DNA from: Rhizobiales bacterium NRL2
GTDB lineage: Bacteria; Pseudomonadota; Alphaproteobacteria; Minwuiales; Minwuiaceae
Length of the DNA: 64,000 nt
Assembly: GCA_001664005.1 (NCBI GenBank)
Contig: CP016093.1
Location: 493,501-557,500, forward strand
Reading direction: 5' to 3'
The notes below the pieces were generated by a model, which saw nothing but the letters and a program-made list of their open reading frames with translations, had not been told where the DNA came from and made no database searches. A program made the position numbers and the translations under genes. Shown here in pieces: positions 23,560-32,093 of this stretch; position 1 is the stretch's first letter; every line of letters begins with the position of its first letter.

Positions 23560-24265
23560 CGGCGAAGGCGCGCTGGTGCTGTTCTCCGGCGGACAGGATT
23601 CGGCGACCTGCCTGGCCTGGGCGCTGGCGCGTTTCGGGCGGGTGGAGACGGTGGGCTTCGACTACGGTCAGCGTCACCGCGCCGAGCTCGACGTCCGCCG
23701 CGAGGTGCGCGACGGCGTCGCCGCGGAGATGCCGGAGGGCGAGCACCGGCTGGGCGAAGACCACATGGTCGACCTGGGCGTCCTGGGCGAAATCTCGGAG
23801 ACGGCGCTGACCCGCGAGAGCGAGATCGCCATGCGCGACGACGGCCTGCCGACGACCTTCGTGCCGGGGCGCAACCTGATCTTCTTCAGCTTCGCCGCGG
23901 CAGTGGCATACCGCAGGGATCTGCGCCGCATCGTCGGCGGCATGTGCGAGACGGATTACTCGGGCTATCCCGACTGCCGCGACGACGCGATCAAGGCCAT
24001 GCAGCTGGCGCTCAATCTGGGCATGAACCGGCGTTTCGTGCTGGAAACGCCGCTGATGTGGCTGACCAAGGCCGCCACCTGGCGGCTGGCGGAGGATCTG
24101 GGCGGGCGGATGCTGGTGGAGGTGATCCGGGAGCGGACCCTGAGCTGCTACATGGGCGACACGGAAACCCGCCACGACTGGGGCATGGGCTGCGGCGACT
24201 GCCCGGCCTGCGACTTGCGCCGCAGGGGCTATCGGGAGTATCGAGGCGCCGCCGACCAGGCGTGA
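23546..24265 (+). CDS. queC: 7-cyano-7-deazaguanine synthase QueC
   Basis: This 239-residue PP-loop ATPase has SGGQDSATC at residues 14-22, '[10 protein letters not shown]', the '[10 protein letters not shown]' block, and the C-terminal zinc site C-x-8-to-10-GCGDCPAC. It converts 7-carboxy-7-deazaguanine to preQ0 in queuosine biosynthesis. Its ATG lies inside the end of mutS (14-base overlap), so its translation is likely coupled to mutS. The next gene is a queuosine-precursor transporter, which supports the assignment. Confidence 0.96.
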   Translation: MATDSGEGALVLFSGGQDSATCLAWALARFGRVETVGFDYGQRHRAELDVRREVRDGVAAEMPEGEHRLGEDHMVDLGVLGEISETALTRESEIAMRDDGLPTTFVPGRNLIFFSFAAAVAYRRDLRRIVGGMCETDYSGYPDCRDDAIKAMQLALNLGMNRRFVLETPLMWLTKAATWRLAEDLGGRMLVEVIRERTLSCYMGDTETRHDWGMGCGDCPACDLRRRGYREYRGAADQA

Positions 24266-24298
24266 ACCGCCGGAACCGAGTTGAACGAGACCGCCGCC

Positions 24299-24856
24299 AT
24301 GGAAAACCGCCGCCGGATCGAAGGCTACCTGTTCCTGATCGCCTTCGGGCTCTGCATTCCCGCCGCCAACTGGCTGATCGGCAATGTGGGCACGGTCTGC
24401 GTGCCGAACGGGCCGTGCCTGATCCCCGTGGCGCCGGGGGTCGAGGCGCCGAGCGGCGTGCTGATGATCGGCCTGGCGTTGGTGCTGCGGGACATGGTGC
24501 AGCGCCGTCTCGGCGTCGGCTGGGCCTTCGGCGCCGTGGTCGCCGGCGCGGCGCTCTCGGCTGTCTTCGCGCCGCCGGCGCTGGTCATGGCCTCGGCGCT
24601 GGCCTTTTTCATTTCGGAAGCGGCCGATCTCGCCGTCTATACGCCCCTGCAGAAGCGCGGGCTGATCCTGGCGGTGGTGGCCAGCTCCCTGGTGGGCCTC
24701 GTGATCGACAGCGTGATCTTCCTGCAGGTCGCCTTCGGCAATCAGGACTATCTGCTGGGTCAGGTGCTGGGCAAGGCGTGGATGGTGCTGATCGCCATCC
24801 CCTTCGTGCACCTGCTGCGCCGCCGCGACGAGAAGCTGGGCATCGAGGCGGCCTGA
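24299..24856 (+). CDS. VUT/YhhQ-family queuosine precursor transporter
   Basis: This 185-residue membrane protein has about six TM helices. It resembles the VUT/YhhQ family (DUF165), several of whose members import preQ0/preQ1; this is established for E. coli YhhQ. The Asp/Asn positions in 'LRDMVQRRLG' and 'SEAADLAVYTPLQKRG' fit the family. I use the ATG at 24299; a TTG at 24281 gives a six-residue longer form. It follows queC by 33 bases, so salvage and synthesis of the queuosine precursor are probably co-regulated. Confidence 0.8.
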   Translation: MENRRRIEGYLFLIAFGLCIPAANWLIGNVGTVCVPNGPCLIPVAPGVEAPSGVLMIGLALVLRDMVQRRLGVGWAFGAVVAGAALSAVFAPPALVMASALAFFISEAADLAVYTPLQKRGLILAVVASSLVGLVIDSVIFLQVAFGNQDYLLGQVLGKAWMVLIAIPFVHLLRRRDEKLGIEAA

Positions 24857-24869
24857 GGCCACCGCGCCG

Positions 24870-25373
24870 CTATTCCACCTCGTGGCCGCGCTTCGGCACC
24901 AGCACGGTGCGGCGGTAGCTGATCACCAGCGTGCCGTCCTGCTTGAAGCCCCGGGTCTCGACCGTGACGATCCCCTGGGTCGGGCGCGAGGCGCTCTCGC
25001 GCTTCTCCAGCACCTCGGACTCGGCGGTCAGCGTGTCGCCATGGAACACCGGCGCCGGCATACTGATGTCGGTCCAGCCCAGATTGGCGATCGCCTTCTG
25101 GCTGACGTCGGAGACCGACATGCCGGTGACGATCGAGAGCGTTAGCGCCGAATTGACGACGGGGCGGCCGAATTCGGTCTTCGCCGCATAGGCGTGGTCG
25201 AAGTGCAGGGGGTGCTGGTTCATGGTCAGCAGGGTGAACCAGGTATTGTCGCTTTCGGAGACGGTGCGGCCGGGCCGGTGTTCGTAGATCATGCCCGTTT
25301 CGAAGTCTTCGAAGCAGCGGCCGAAGCTTTCCCGGCGGCGGTTCTCTGCGGCCTTGACTGATTCAACGCTCAT
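24870..25373 (-). CDS. MaoC-like hot-dog dehydratase
   Basis: This 167-residue protein is a MaoC-type (R)-specific enoyl-CoA hydratase-like enzyme. The hydratase motif appears as 'NQHPLHFDHAYAAKTEFGRPVV', where the Asn-x2-His pair carries the catalytic acid/base. 'PAPVFHGDTLTAESEVLEKR' follows. Single-domain members hydrate 2-enoyl-CoA or mesaconyl-CoA-type substrates. The ATG at 25373 is preceded by GGGGGAGCCG. It converges on the transporter gene with 13 bases between stops. Confidence 0.9.
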   Translation of the reverse strand: MSVESVKAAENRRRESFGRCFEDFETGMIYEHRPGRTVSESDNTWFTLLTMNQHPLHFDHAYAAKTEFGRPVVNSALTLSIVTGMSVSDVSQKAIANLGWTDISMPAPVFHGDTLTAESEVLEKRESASRPTQGIVTVETRGFKQDGTLVISYRRTVLVPKRGHEVE

Positions 25374-25480
25374 GTGAACGGCTCCCCCGTCGATTTCGCA
25401 CCGCGACAACTTGATTCAATTGCCGTTTGCGCCGATATTTGTGACAGAAATCAACACCCGCACAAAGGAGCTTCGGCCCC

Positions 25481-26209
25481 ATGGCCCTGAAAGCCGACAC
25501 TCGCTACTCCGGCCGCGCGCAGACGCAGACGCAGACGGCGGAGATGGATGCTGGCCTCCGCAAATACATGCTGGGGGTCTACAACTACATGGCGTCCGGC
25601 CTGCTGGTCAGCGCGGTGGTCGCCATGCTGGCGTCCAGTTCGCCGGCGGTCATGCAGACCATCTTCGGCTCCGGCCTCGCCTATGTCGTGATGTTCGCGC
25701 CGCTGGGTCTGCTGCTGGCGATGAACTTCGCCTTCAACAAGATCTCGACGCCGGTGCTGCAGGGCATGTACTGGGCCTTCGTGGCGCTGTTCGGCCTGTC
25801 GCTGTCGACGATCTTCCTCGTCTACACGTCCGCCGACATCGTCCGCGTCTTCTTCATCACCGCGGCGGCCTTCGGCGGCCTCAGCCTCTACGGCTACACG
25901 ACGAAGAAGAACCTGTCGGGCATGGGCAGCTTCCTGATCATGGGCCTGATCGGCATCATCATCGCGATGGTGGTCAACATGTTCCTGGAATCGACGATGA
26001 TGAGCTTCGTCATCTCCGTTCTGGGCGTGCTGATCTTCGCCGGTCTGACCGCCTTCGACACCCAGCGCATCAAGTCGACCTACATCCAGCACCGGATGGA
26101 AGGCGACGTGGCCACCCGCTCGGCGGTGATGGACGCCGTCGCGCTCTACCTGAACTTCGTCAACATGTTCATGTTCCTGCTGCACCTGTTCGGCGGCAAC
26201 AGCGAGTAG
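25481..26209 (+). CDS. Bax inhibitor-1/YccA family membrane protein
   Basis: This 242-residue protein has seven TM helices in the BI-1 pattern, with the conserved 'FAGLTAFDTQRIK' in the sixth-to-seventh region and the closing 'LYLNFVNMFMFLLHLFG'. The two conserved acidic residues that gate bacterial BI-1 pH-sensitive Ca leak include the Asp of FDTQ. The N-terminus has a QTQTQT low-complexity segment. The ATG at 25481 follows AAAGGAG. A rho-independent terminator follows the stop, so it is a monocistronic unit. Confidence 0.92.
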   Translation: MALKADTRYSGRAQTQTQTAEMDAGLRKYMLGVYNYMASGLLVSAVVAMLASSSPAVMQTIFGSGLAYVVMFAPLGLLLAMNFAFNKISTPVLQGMYWAFVALFGLSLSTIFLVYTSADIVRVFFITAAAFGGLSLYGYTTKKNLSGMGSFLIMGLIGIIIAMVVNMFLESTMMSFVISVLGVLIFAGLTAFDTQRIKSTYIQHRMEGDVATRSAVMDAVALYLNFVNMFMFLLHLFGGNSE

Positions 26210-26232
26210 ACGACGCTACATATCGAAATGGG

Positions 26233-26266
26233 AAAGCCCGGTGGTCCGCCACCGGGCTTTTTCTTT
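26233..26266 (+). terminator. Rho-independent terminator after the BI-1 gene
   Basis: A perfect 12-bp stem (AAAGCCCGGTGG / CCACCGGGCTTT) closes the loop TCCG and is followed by TTCTTT. Confidence 0.93.
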
Positions 26267-26304
26267 ATGCTGACGGTCGGGACAGGACAGGGGAGCCGTC
26301 AGCC

Positions 26305-27786
26305 ATGCGCGTCGTCATCGCCATGATGAAGCACGAGACCAACACCTTCTCGCCGGTGGTGACCGACTGGGCGCGGTTCACCGGCTGGGGCAGCTTCCTG
26401 GGCGACGAGGCCCGGGCGCACTACGAGGGCACGGCCATGCCCTTCGGCGCCTATCTGGAACTGGCGAAGGCCCGCGGCTGCGAGATCGTCACCCCCGTCG
26501 CGGCCGAGGCCATGCCGTCCGGGCCGGTGCGGCAGGAAGCCTACGAGATCATGGCCGGCGCCATCGTCGACGCGGTGAAGGACGGCTGCGATGCGGCGCT
26601 GCTGGACCTGCACGGCGCCATGGTGGCGGAACACGATTTCGACGGCGAGGGGCTCCTGCTGGAGCGCATCCGCGCGGCGGCGCCGGACCTGCCGATCGCG
26701 GTGACCTGCGACCTGCACTGCAACCTGACCGCCCGCATGGTCGACAACTGCACGGCCCTGATCGGCTACAAGACCTATCCCCATGTCGACATGCACGAGG
26801 TCGGCGAGCAGATCGGCCGCGTGCTGTTCGATGCTCTCGACGGCAAGGTCCGTCCCGTCATGCGCTGGGGCAACCTGCCGCTGCTCTCCCAGACGCTGCG
26901 CCAGGGCACGGACGACGAGCCGATGAAGACCCTGATCGCCATGTGCCGCGACGCCGAGTGCCGTCCCGGCGTGCTGGCAGCGACCGTGTTCGGCGGTTTC
27001 GCGCTGGCCGACATGCCCCAGTCCGGCACATCGGTCGTCATCGTCACCGACAACGATCCGGCGCTGGCCGCGGAAATCCGCGACGAGATCCTGGAAGCCG
27101 CCTGGACGCGCCGGGCGGACTTCGTCTACGAACATCATCCGCTCGAGGAGGCCGTCGCCGAGGCGAAGGCGATGGAGCGGGACGGGCCGATCATCCTGCT
27201 CGACCATGCCGACAATGTCGGCTCCGGCGCGACCCAGGACGTCATGACGGTGATCGCCGAGGTGCTGAACCAGGGGCTGGAGGACGTCGCCGTCGCCGCC
27301 GTCCACGATCCCGAAGCCGTGCAGGAGATGCAGCGCGCCGGCATCGGCAGCACGGTGACCCTCAGCCTGGGCGGCAAGACCGACATGCCCTCGATCGGCC
27401 GGGAGGGCGCGCCGCTGGAAATCACCGGCAAGGTGAAGACCCTGACGGACGGCGAATGGGTCTGCCGCGGGCCGATGTACACCGGCGTGACCGTGCGCAT
27501 GGGGCCGACGGCGGTGCTGGACACGGGGAAGATGCAGATCGTCATCGTCAGCCAGCATCATGAACCCTGGGACACCGGCGTCTTCACCTCGGTCGGCATC
27601 CAGCCCGAGCACAAGAAGTACCTGCTGCTGAAGTCGCGCATCCACTACCGCGCGGGCTTCGCGCCGCTGGCGAAGGCGACGCTCACGCTGGACGGGGTGG
27701 GGGTCACGACATCCGACAACAGCCTGCTCGACTACGAGCACGTGCGGAGGCCGATCTACCCGCTCGATCTGATCAACGAACGCTAG
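26305..27786 (+). CDS. M81-family metallopeptidase (MlrC-like)
   Basis: This 493-residue protein belongs to the MlrC family, named for the microcystin-degrading enzyme. It shows 'MMKHETNTFSP' at the N-terminus, 'ALLDLHGAMV', 'VTCDLHCNLT', 'YKTYPHVDM', and 'ILLDHADNVGSGA' near the middle, with His and Asp residues able to bind Zn. Members are common in catabolic operons and their substrates are mostly unknown, so a general amidohydrolase role is the safe call. The ATG at 26305 follows GGGGAGCC. It converges on hemH with a 4-base overlap of the stops. Confidence 0.92.
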   Translation: MRVVIAMMKHETNTFSPVVTDWARFTGWGSFLGDEARAHYEGTAMPFGAYLELAKARGCEIVTPVAAEAMPSGPVRQEAYEIMAGAIVDAVKDGCDAALLDLHGAMVAEHDFDGEGLLLERIRAAAPDLPIAVTCDLHCNLTARMVDNCTALIGYKTYPHVDMHEVGEQIGRVLFDALDGKVRPVMRWGNLPLLSQTLRQGTDDEPMKTLIAMCRDAECRPGVLAATVFGGFALADMPQSGTSVVIVTDNDPALAAEIRDEILEAAWTRRADFVYEHHPLEEAVAEAKAMERDGPIILLDHADNVGSGATQDVMTVIAEVLNQGLEDVAVAAVHDPEAVQEMQRAGIGSTVTLSLGGKTDMPSIGREGAPLEITGKVKTLTDGEWVCRGPMYTGVTVRMGPTAVLDTGKMQIVIVSQHHEPWDTGVFTSVGIQPEHKKYLLLKSRIHYRAGFAPLAKATLTLDGVGVTTSDNSLLDYEHVRRPIYPLDLINER

Positions 27787-28811
27787 AGCCAGCCGCCCAG
27801 TTCGCGGCGCACGATGGTCTCCATCATGTCGACATGGACGTCCGAATCGTTGAGGCAGGGGATCGTGCGGAAGGCCGTGCCGCCCGCTTCCTCGAAGGTC
27901 TTGCGGCCCTCGATGGCGATCTCCTCCAGGGTCTCGACGCAATCGGCTGGAAAGCCCGGCATGACCGCGGCGACCGAGCGGACCCCCTCGGCCGGCAGGG
28001 CCGCCAGCGTCTCGTCCGTGTAGGGCTGCAGCCATTCCCGGGGTCCGAAGCGGCTCTGGAAGGTCAGGCGGAACTGGCTTTCGTCCAGACGAAGCCGCTC
28101 CCGCAGGAGGCGCGCGGTCTTCGCGCAGTGGCAGTGATAGGGATCGCCCTTCTCGAAATAGTCCTTCGGCAGGCCGTGAAAGGAGGCGACCAGCGCATCC
28201 GGGCGGCCACGGGCGGCGAAATCCGCTTCGATCGATTTCGCCAGCGCCTCGATATGGGCGGGATCGTCGTAATAGGGCGGGACGACGCGGATGGTCGGCT
28301 GCCAGCGCATGGCGCGGAGCGCCTCGCCGACCTTGTCGACGACGGTCGCGGTGGTCGTGGCGCTGTACTGCGGATAGAGCGGCACCACCAGGATCCGGTC
28401 GCAGCCCTGGTCCTTGAGCCGCGTAAGGACGTCCGGGATCGACGGATTGCCGTAACGCATGGCGTGATCGACGGCGACGTGTCCGCCCTCGAAGCGGCGG
28501 GCCAGCGCCTCGGTCAGCCGCCGGGTGTGGTAGCGCAGCGGACCCTCGTCGGTTTCCGCCACCCAGACCTTGCGGTAGGCCCGCGCCGTCTTCGGCGGGC
28601 GGAGGGTGAGGATGAACAGGTTGAGGATGACGAACCAGATGGCGCGCGGCACCTCGATCACCCGCGGATCGCCGAGGAACTCTCTGAGATAGCGGCGGAC
28701 GGATTGGACGTCCGTGCCGTCGGGCGTGCCGAGGTTGACCAGCACGACGCCGATCCGGCCCTGATTGATCTCCGGATGCCCTTCGGGCATATGCGTCCGT
28801 TCCACCGTCAT
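27783..28811 (-). CDS. hemH: Ferrochelatase HemH
   Basis: This 342-residue enzyme inserts Fe2+ into protoporphyrin IX. Motifs include 'VVLVNLGTPDG', 'LVVPLYPQYS' with the following Thr residues, 'VASFHGLPKDYFEKGDPYHC' with the catalytic His, 'TFQSRFGPREWLQPYTDE', and a C-terminal 'PCLNDS'. Length matches the bacterial family. The ATG at 28811 is used because the family start is there; in-frame upstream ATGs code for an unrelated sequence. It overlaps the M81 stop by 4 bases on the opposite strand. It is divergent from the TSUP gene. Confidence 0.96.
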   Translation of the reverse strand: MTVERTHMPEGHPEINQGRIGVVLVNLGTPDGTDVQSVRRYLREFLGDPRVIEVPRAIWFVILNLFILTLRPPKTARAYRKVWVAETDEGPLRYHTRRLTEALARRFEGGHVAVDHAMRYGNPSIPDVLTRLKDQGCDRILVVPLYPQYSATTTATVVDKVGEALRAMRWQPTIRVVPPYYDDPAHIEALAKSIEADFAARGRPDALVASFHGLPKDYFEKGDPYHCHCAKTARLLRERLRLDESQFRLTFQSRFGPREWLQPYTDETLAALPAEGVRSVAAVMPGFPADCVETLEEIAIEGRKTFEEAGGTAFRTIPCLNDSDVHVDMMETIVRRELGGWL

Positions 28812-28896
28812 CGCGCCCTCTTCGTGATCGACATTGCCGCCCTTGCCGTCCCGGACGGGCCACCGGGACATTCTTACGCGCGCCGGAGAAGATCGG

Positions 28897-29625
28897 ATGC
28901 CCGAGTTCGACGCCCTGTTCTGGATCATGGCGGGCTTCGCCGCAATGGCCGGGCTGATGCGGGGCTTCGCCGGTTTCGGATCGGCCATGGTGCTCTCCCC
29001 CCTGCTGGCGCACTTCTACAGCCCGGCGGCGGCGGTGCTGGCGATCGCGGTGATGGAAGTGGCGGTCAGCGTCCAGCTCGTGCCGAAGGCGCTGGCCGAC
29101 GTGCAGTGGCGCTTTGTCGGTCCGGTGACGCTGGCGGCGCTCGTCGGCATGCCGCTCGGCGTCTGGGCGCTGGTGGCGGTCGATCCGGCGGTCATCGCGA
29201 AGTTCGTCGCGGGCGTCGTGCTCGTCTTCGTCCTGGTTCTGGCCAGCGGCTGGCGCTATCGCGGGCCGAAGCGGCTGCCCGTCACGCTCGGCGTCGGCGC
29301 GGCGTCCGGCGCGCTGCTCACGTCCACCAGCGTCGGCGGGCCGCCGGTTCTGATCTACATGATGGCCGGCGACGACCCGGCGCGGCGGGTGCGCGCCAAC
29401 ATCATCGTCTACTTCGCCATCCTGGAGGCGATCACACCTTTCGCGCTGTGGCTGGGCGGGGCGTTCATCACGGAGTACGCCGTGCTCGGCGCCTTGCTCT
29501 GCCCGCCCTACCTGGCCGGCGCGTGGCTGGGCGGCCGGCTGTTCCGTCAGTCGTCCGAGCGGCTCTACCGCCGTGTCGCCATGGTTTTCCTGTCGGCCAT
29601 CGCGCTCTACGGACTTCTCGGTTGA
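28897..29625 (+). CDS. TSUP (TauE/SafE) family membrane exporter
   Basis: This 242-residue protein has seven to eight TM helices with the TauE/SafE repeat feature 'AGFAAMAGLMRGFAGFGSAM' and the matching half-repeat near 'LLTSTSVGGPPVLIYMM'. The family exports sulfite, sulfolactate or related organosulfur/carboxylate compounds, and the substrate here is unknown. The start ATG at 28897 is chosen because the upstream extension is not membrane-like. It lies between hemH (divergent) and gapR. Confidence 0.9.
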   Translation: MPEFDALFWIMAGFAAMAGLMRGFAGFGSAMVLSPLLAHFYSPAAAVLAIAVMEVAVSVQLVPKALADVQWRFVGPVTLAALVGMPLGVWALVAVDPAVIAKFVAGVVLVFVLVLASGWRYRGPKRLPVTLGVGAASGALLTSTSVGGPPVLIYMMAGDDPARRVRANIIVYFAILEAITPFALWLGGAFITEYAVLGALLCPPYLAGAWLGGRLFRQSSERLYRRVAMVFLSAIALYGLLG

Positions 29626-29689
29626 GCGGCCGTGAATGGGCCGCTAATGTCCGCCGCCTGCAAATCGTCCAGCCATCGGGGAACCAGTC

Positions 29690-29959
29690 ATGAGCGACGC
29701 CATCGCCGCGGATCAGTTGCGCCAGTTGATCGAACGCATCGAGCGCCTGGAAGAGGAAAAGGCCGCGATGGGTCAGGACATCCGCGAGGTCTACGCCGAA
29801 GCCAAGGCCCACGGCTTCGACACCAAGATCATGCGCCAGGTGGTGCGGCTGCGGAAGATGGAGAACGGCGACCGCCAGGAACAGGAAGCGGTGCTGGAGC
29901 TCTACAAATCGGCGCTCGGCATGACCGCCCACCACGAGGCGGAGCGGGACCAGGACTAG
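29690..29959 (+). CDS. gapR: GapR-type nucleoid-associated protein (DUF2312)
   Basis: This 89-residue coiled-coil protein ('[20 protein letters not shown]') has the DUF2312 core '[20 protein letters not shown]'. In Caulobacter, GapR is a tetrameric clamp that binds overtwisted DNA ahead of replication and transcription. The family is nearly restricted to Alphaproteobacteria. Here the C-terminus is DQD followed by a TAG that belongs to the first unit of a GGACTA tandem repeat, so the stop is made by the repeat. The ATG at 29690 follows a GGGGAACC element. Confidence 0.93.
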   Translation: MSDAIAADQLRQLIERIERLEEEKAAMGQDIREVYAEAKAHGFDTKIMRQVVRLRKMENGDRQEQEAVLELYKSALGMTAHHEAERDQD

Positions 29960-29994
29960 GACTAGGACTAGGACTAGGACTAGGACTAGGACTA
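29953..29994. repeat. Hexanucleotide tandem repeat, (GGACTA)7
   Basis: Seven perfect head-to-tail GGACTA units, with one degenerate unit (GGGACC) just before. The first unit carries the TAG stop of gapR on the plus strand, and the last unit carries the TAG stop of the convergent GST gene on the minus strand. Since 6 is a multiple of 3, every unit contains an in-frame stop in both directions. Confidence 0.97.
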
Positions 29995-31005
29995 GGAAGG
30001 CATCGGCTTCCTGAGCCAGTCCAGGCAGCCGGTGTCCGCCAGCAGGCCGTCGAGAGCCTTGTCGCCGGCGACCGCCGAATATCTGTCCTTCAGCACCTTC
30101 AGCGAGCGCGCGTGGTACTTCTGGGGCTGCTGGCGGAAGCGGCCCTTTGGCAGTTCCACCTCCAGCACGTTGTCGCCGCGGGCCAGCGCTTCGGCATTGG
30201 CGTCGCTCCAGGGCAGGAACCGTCCGCCGATCTCGCGCTCCAGCAGCGGCCGCAGGCCCTCCGCCGCCTGCTCGTAGCTTTCCCACTCACCGTCGTCGGT
30301 CGGATCCAGCATCCGTTCGATCCATTTCAGCGTCCCCGGCGCGATGTCCCGCATGAGCGACCCCGCGGTCGGGTCGGTCGAGGCCTCGTAGAGCTGGGAG
30401 AACAGCCCGAAATCGCCCAGGCAGGGCCGCGAACCCATCAGGAAGTCGCGGCCGTCCAGGCGGGCCTCCAGGAACTGAAGCTGCGACTCCAGCGAGGCCT
30501 CGATCTCGCCGGCCGTCTCCGCCGAGGAGCCGACGAAGCTCCGCCGCGGCATCATCCGTTCGACGATGGCCACGGCCCGGTCCTTGACCGCCTCGTCGCC
30601 GGCGTCGTCGCCCAGCATCTGCCGGGCGATGCGCAGCCCGGTGCTCTCCGCGTCCGCGGCGAAGGCCCAGCGGAAATGGAACATCGGCTTGTTGCCCCAC
30701 TCGTCCGCATATTCCTCGATCAGGCGGGAGAGGAACTTCAGCCTCGGGTCCGCCGGGTCGGTCGGCGGCTCGGGATGGCGCTTCTCCAGCCTCTCGATGA
30801 TCGGCGTGGAATCCTGCATCCCCTCGTCCTCTGGGGTCACCACCAGCGGGATCAGCGGCAGCGCGGCGTATTTCTCGAACTCGGCCATGTTGGCCTCGGT
30901 CCGCGGCGTCCAGACGTGCGGCAGGCCCTTGTAGCGGAACCAGGACCTGATCTTGACCGAGTAGGGCGAGAGTTCGGAACCGAATATACGATACGTCTCC
31001 GGCAT
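29992..31005 (-). CDS. Glutathione S-transferase family protein
   Basis: This 337-residue protein has an N-terminal thioredoxin-fold domain with 'GSELSPYSVKIRSWFRYKG' and the cis-Pro region 'LPLIPLVV', then an all-helical GST C-terminal domain with 'GSRPCLGDFGLFSQLYE' (N-capping box). It continues with about 100 extra residues beyond a normal 220-residue GST. Catalysis would use the Ser/Tyr of SPYS. It is a paralogue of the divergent gene at 31080, with the same length. Its stop lies in the hexamer repeat. The ATG is at 31005. Confidence 0.85.
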   Translation of the reverse strand: MPETYRIFGSELSPYSVKIRSWFRYKGLPHVWTPRTEANMAEFEKYAALPLIPLVVTPEDEGMQDSTPIIERLEKRHPEPPTDPADPRLKFLSRLIEEYADEWGNKPMFHFRWAFAADAESTGLRIARQMLGDDAGDEAVKDRAVAIVERMMPRRSFVGSSAETAGEIEASLESQLQFLEARLDGRDFLMGSRPCLGDFGLFSQLYEASTDPTAGSLMRDIAPGTLKWIERMLDPTDDGEWESYEQAAEGLRPLLEREIGGRFLPWSDANAEALARGDNVLEVELPKGRFRQQPQKYHARSLKVLKDRYSAVAGDKALDGLLADTGCLDWLRKPMPS

Positions 31006-31079
31006 GGCTTTGCGGCCGCTCCATTCCTGCTAGTTTGAGTGATCGAACGACTATAACAGCGCGGCCGGGGAGGGACAGC

Positions 31080-32093
31080 GTGAGCGACGCATACCGGATC
31101 ATGGGGCAGAACGGATCGCCCTATTCCATGAAAATGAGAGCCATCCTGCGCTATCGGCGCATTCCCCATATCTGGATGCAGCAGACCCCGGGCAATGACC
31201 CCGAGACCGCGAACGTGAAGCCGCGGCTGATCCCGATGATGAAATTCCCGCAGGACGGCGTCTGGCGCCTCGATTCCACGCCCATGGCGTACGAACTCGA
31301 GGAACTGGAGACCGCGCGTTCGATCCTGCCGGCCGATCCGGTCCAGCGCTTCCTGTCGGATCTGATCGAGGACATGGCCGACGAGTGGCTGACCAAGGCC
31401 ATGTTCCATTACCGCTGGCACTACGAAGACGACCGCGAATACGCCGCCTTCTGGATCGCCTGCGACAACACGCCCTCCGGCGAGGGCGCGGCGGCAAAGC
31501 GGCGTCAGTTCGCCGATTGGATCCGCGACCGTCAGGTCGGGCGTATGGCGCTGGTGGGCTGTACCGACGAGAACAAGCCGGTGATCGAGGAGAGTTTCCA
31601 TCGTCTGCTGCACGCGCTGGAAACGCGGCTCGGCTACCGCTCCTTCCTGTTCGGCGGGCGGCCGTCGCTCGGCGATTTCGGCCTGTTCGGGCAGCTCAAG
31701 ACCCTGTCGGACGATCCCACGGGCCGGGCCACGATCCGGCGCGAGGCGCCGACGGTGCTGCACTGGACCCGCCACGCCGACGACCTCTCCGGTCTGGAAG
31801 GCGAGTGGATGGACGCCGACGCGCCGCTGCCCGAAGCGGTGACGGGACTGCTCCGCCTCTGCGGCGAGGCCTATCTGCCTTTCCTCGAGGCCAATCTGCG
31901 CGGCATCGAGGATGGCGCGGAGGAGATCCGCCTGGAGATCTTCGGCAAGCCTTACGCCCAGACGCCGTTCCGCTATCAGGCGAAATGCTATACGCGGCTG
32001 AAATCCCTGCTGGCGCGGCTCTCGCCGGAGGACCGCAGGCGGCTGGATCCGCTTCTGGACGAGACAGGCTGTCTCGCGTTGCTGACGGACTAG
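31080..32093 (+). CDS. Glutathione S-transferase family protein, paralogue of the divergent neighbour
   Basis: This 337-residue protein is exactly as long as the GST-like protein at 29992-31005. Shared blocks include 'SPYS' with K/R-x-R, 'GGRPSLGDFGLFGQLK' against 'GSRPCLGDFGLFSQLY', and the C-terminal 'DETGCLALL' against 'ADTGCLDWL'. The GTG start at 31080 is preceded by a good GGGGAGGG ribosome-binding site; a TTG start at 31035 would add 15 residues but has none. The 74-base gap to the divergent neighbour must hold both promoters. A common role in detoxification or lipid-linked metabolism is inferred. Confidence 0.85.
   Translation: MSDAYRIMGQNGSPYSMKMRAILRYRRIPHIWMQQTPGNDPETANVKPRLIPMMKFPQDGVWRLDSTPMAYELEELETARSILPADPVQRFLSDLIEDMADEWLTKAMFHYRWHYEDDREYAAFWIACDNTPSGEGAAAKRRQFADWIRDRQVGRMALVGCTDENKPVIEESFHRLLHALETRLGYRSFLFGGRPSLGDFGLFGQLKTLSDDPTGRATIRREAPTVLHWTRHADDLSGLEGEWMDADAPLPEAVTGLLRLCGEAYLPFLEANLRGIEDGAEEIRLEIFGKPYAQTPFRYQAKCYTRLKSLLARLSPEDRRRLDPLLDETGCLALLTD

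Noticed and set aside
26299..29013. A 904-codon minus-strand frame opposite the M81 peptidase
   Set aside because: It has no domain and is antisense to well-supported coding sequence; long shadow frames are common at this GC content.
29953..29994. Possible CRISPR or regulatory array
   Set aside because: The units are contiguous hexamers with no spacers.
29632..31038. A plus-strand frame with a Gly-Leu repeat
   Set aside because: The GLGLGL run is the translation of the GGACTA tandem repeat in another frame; the remainder is antisense to the GST gene.
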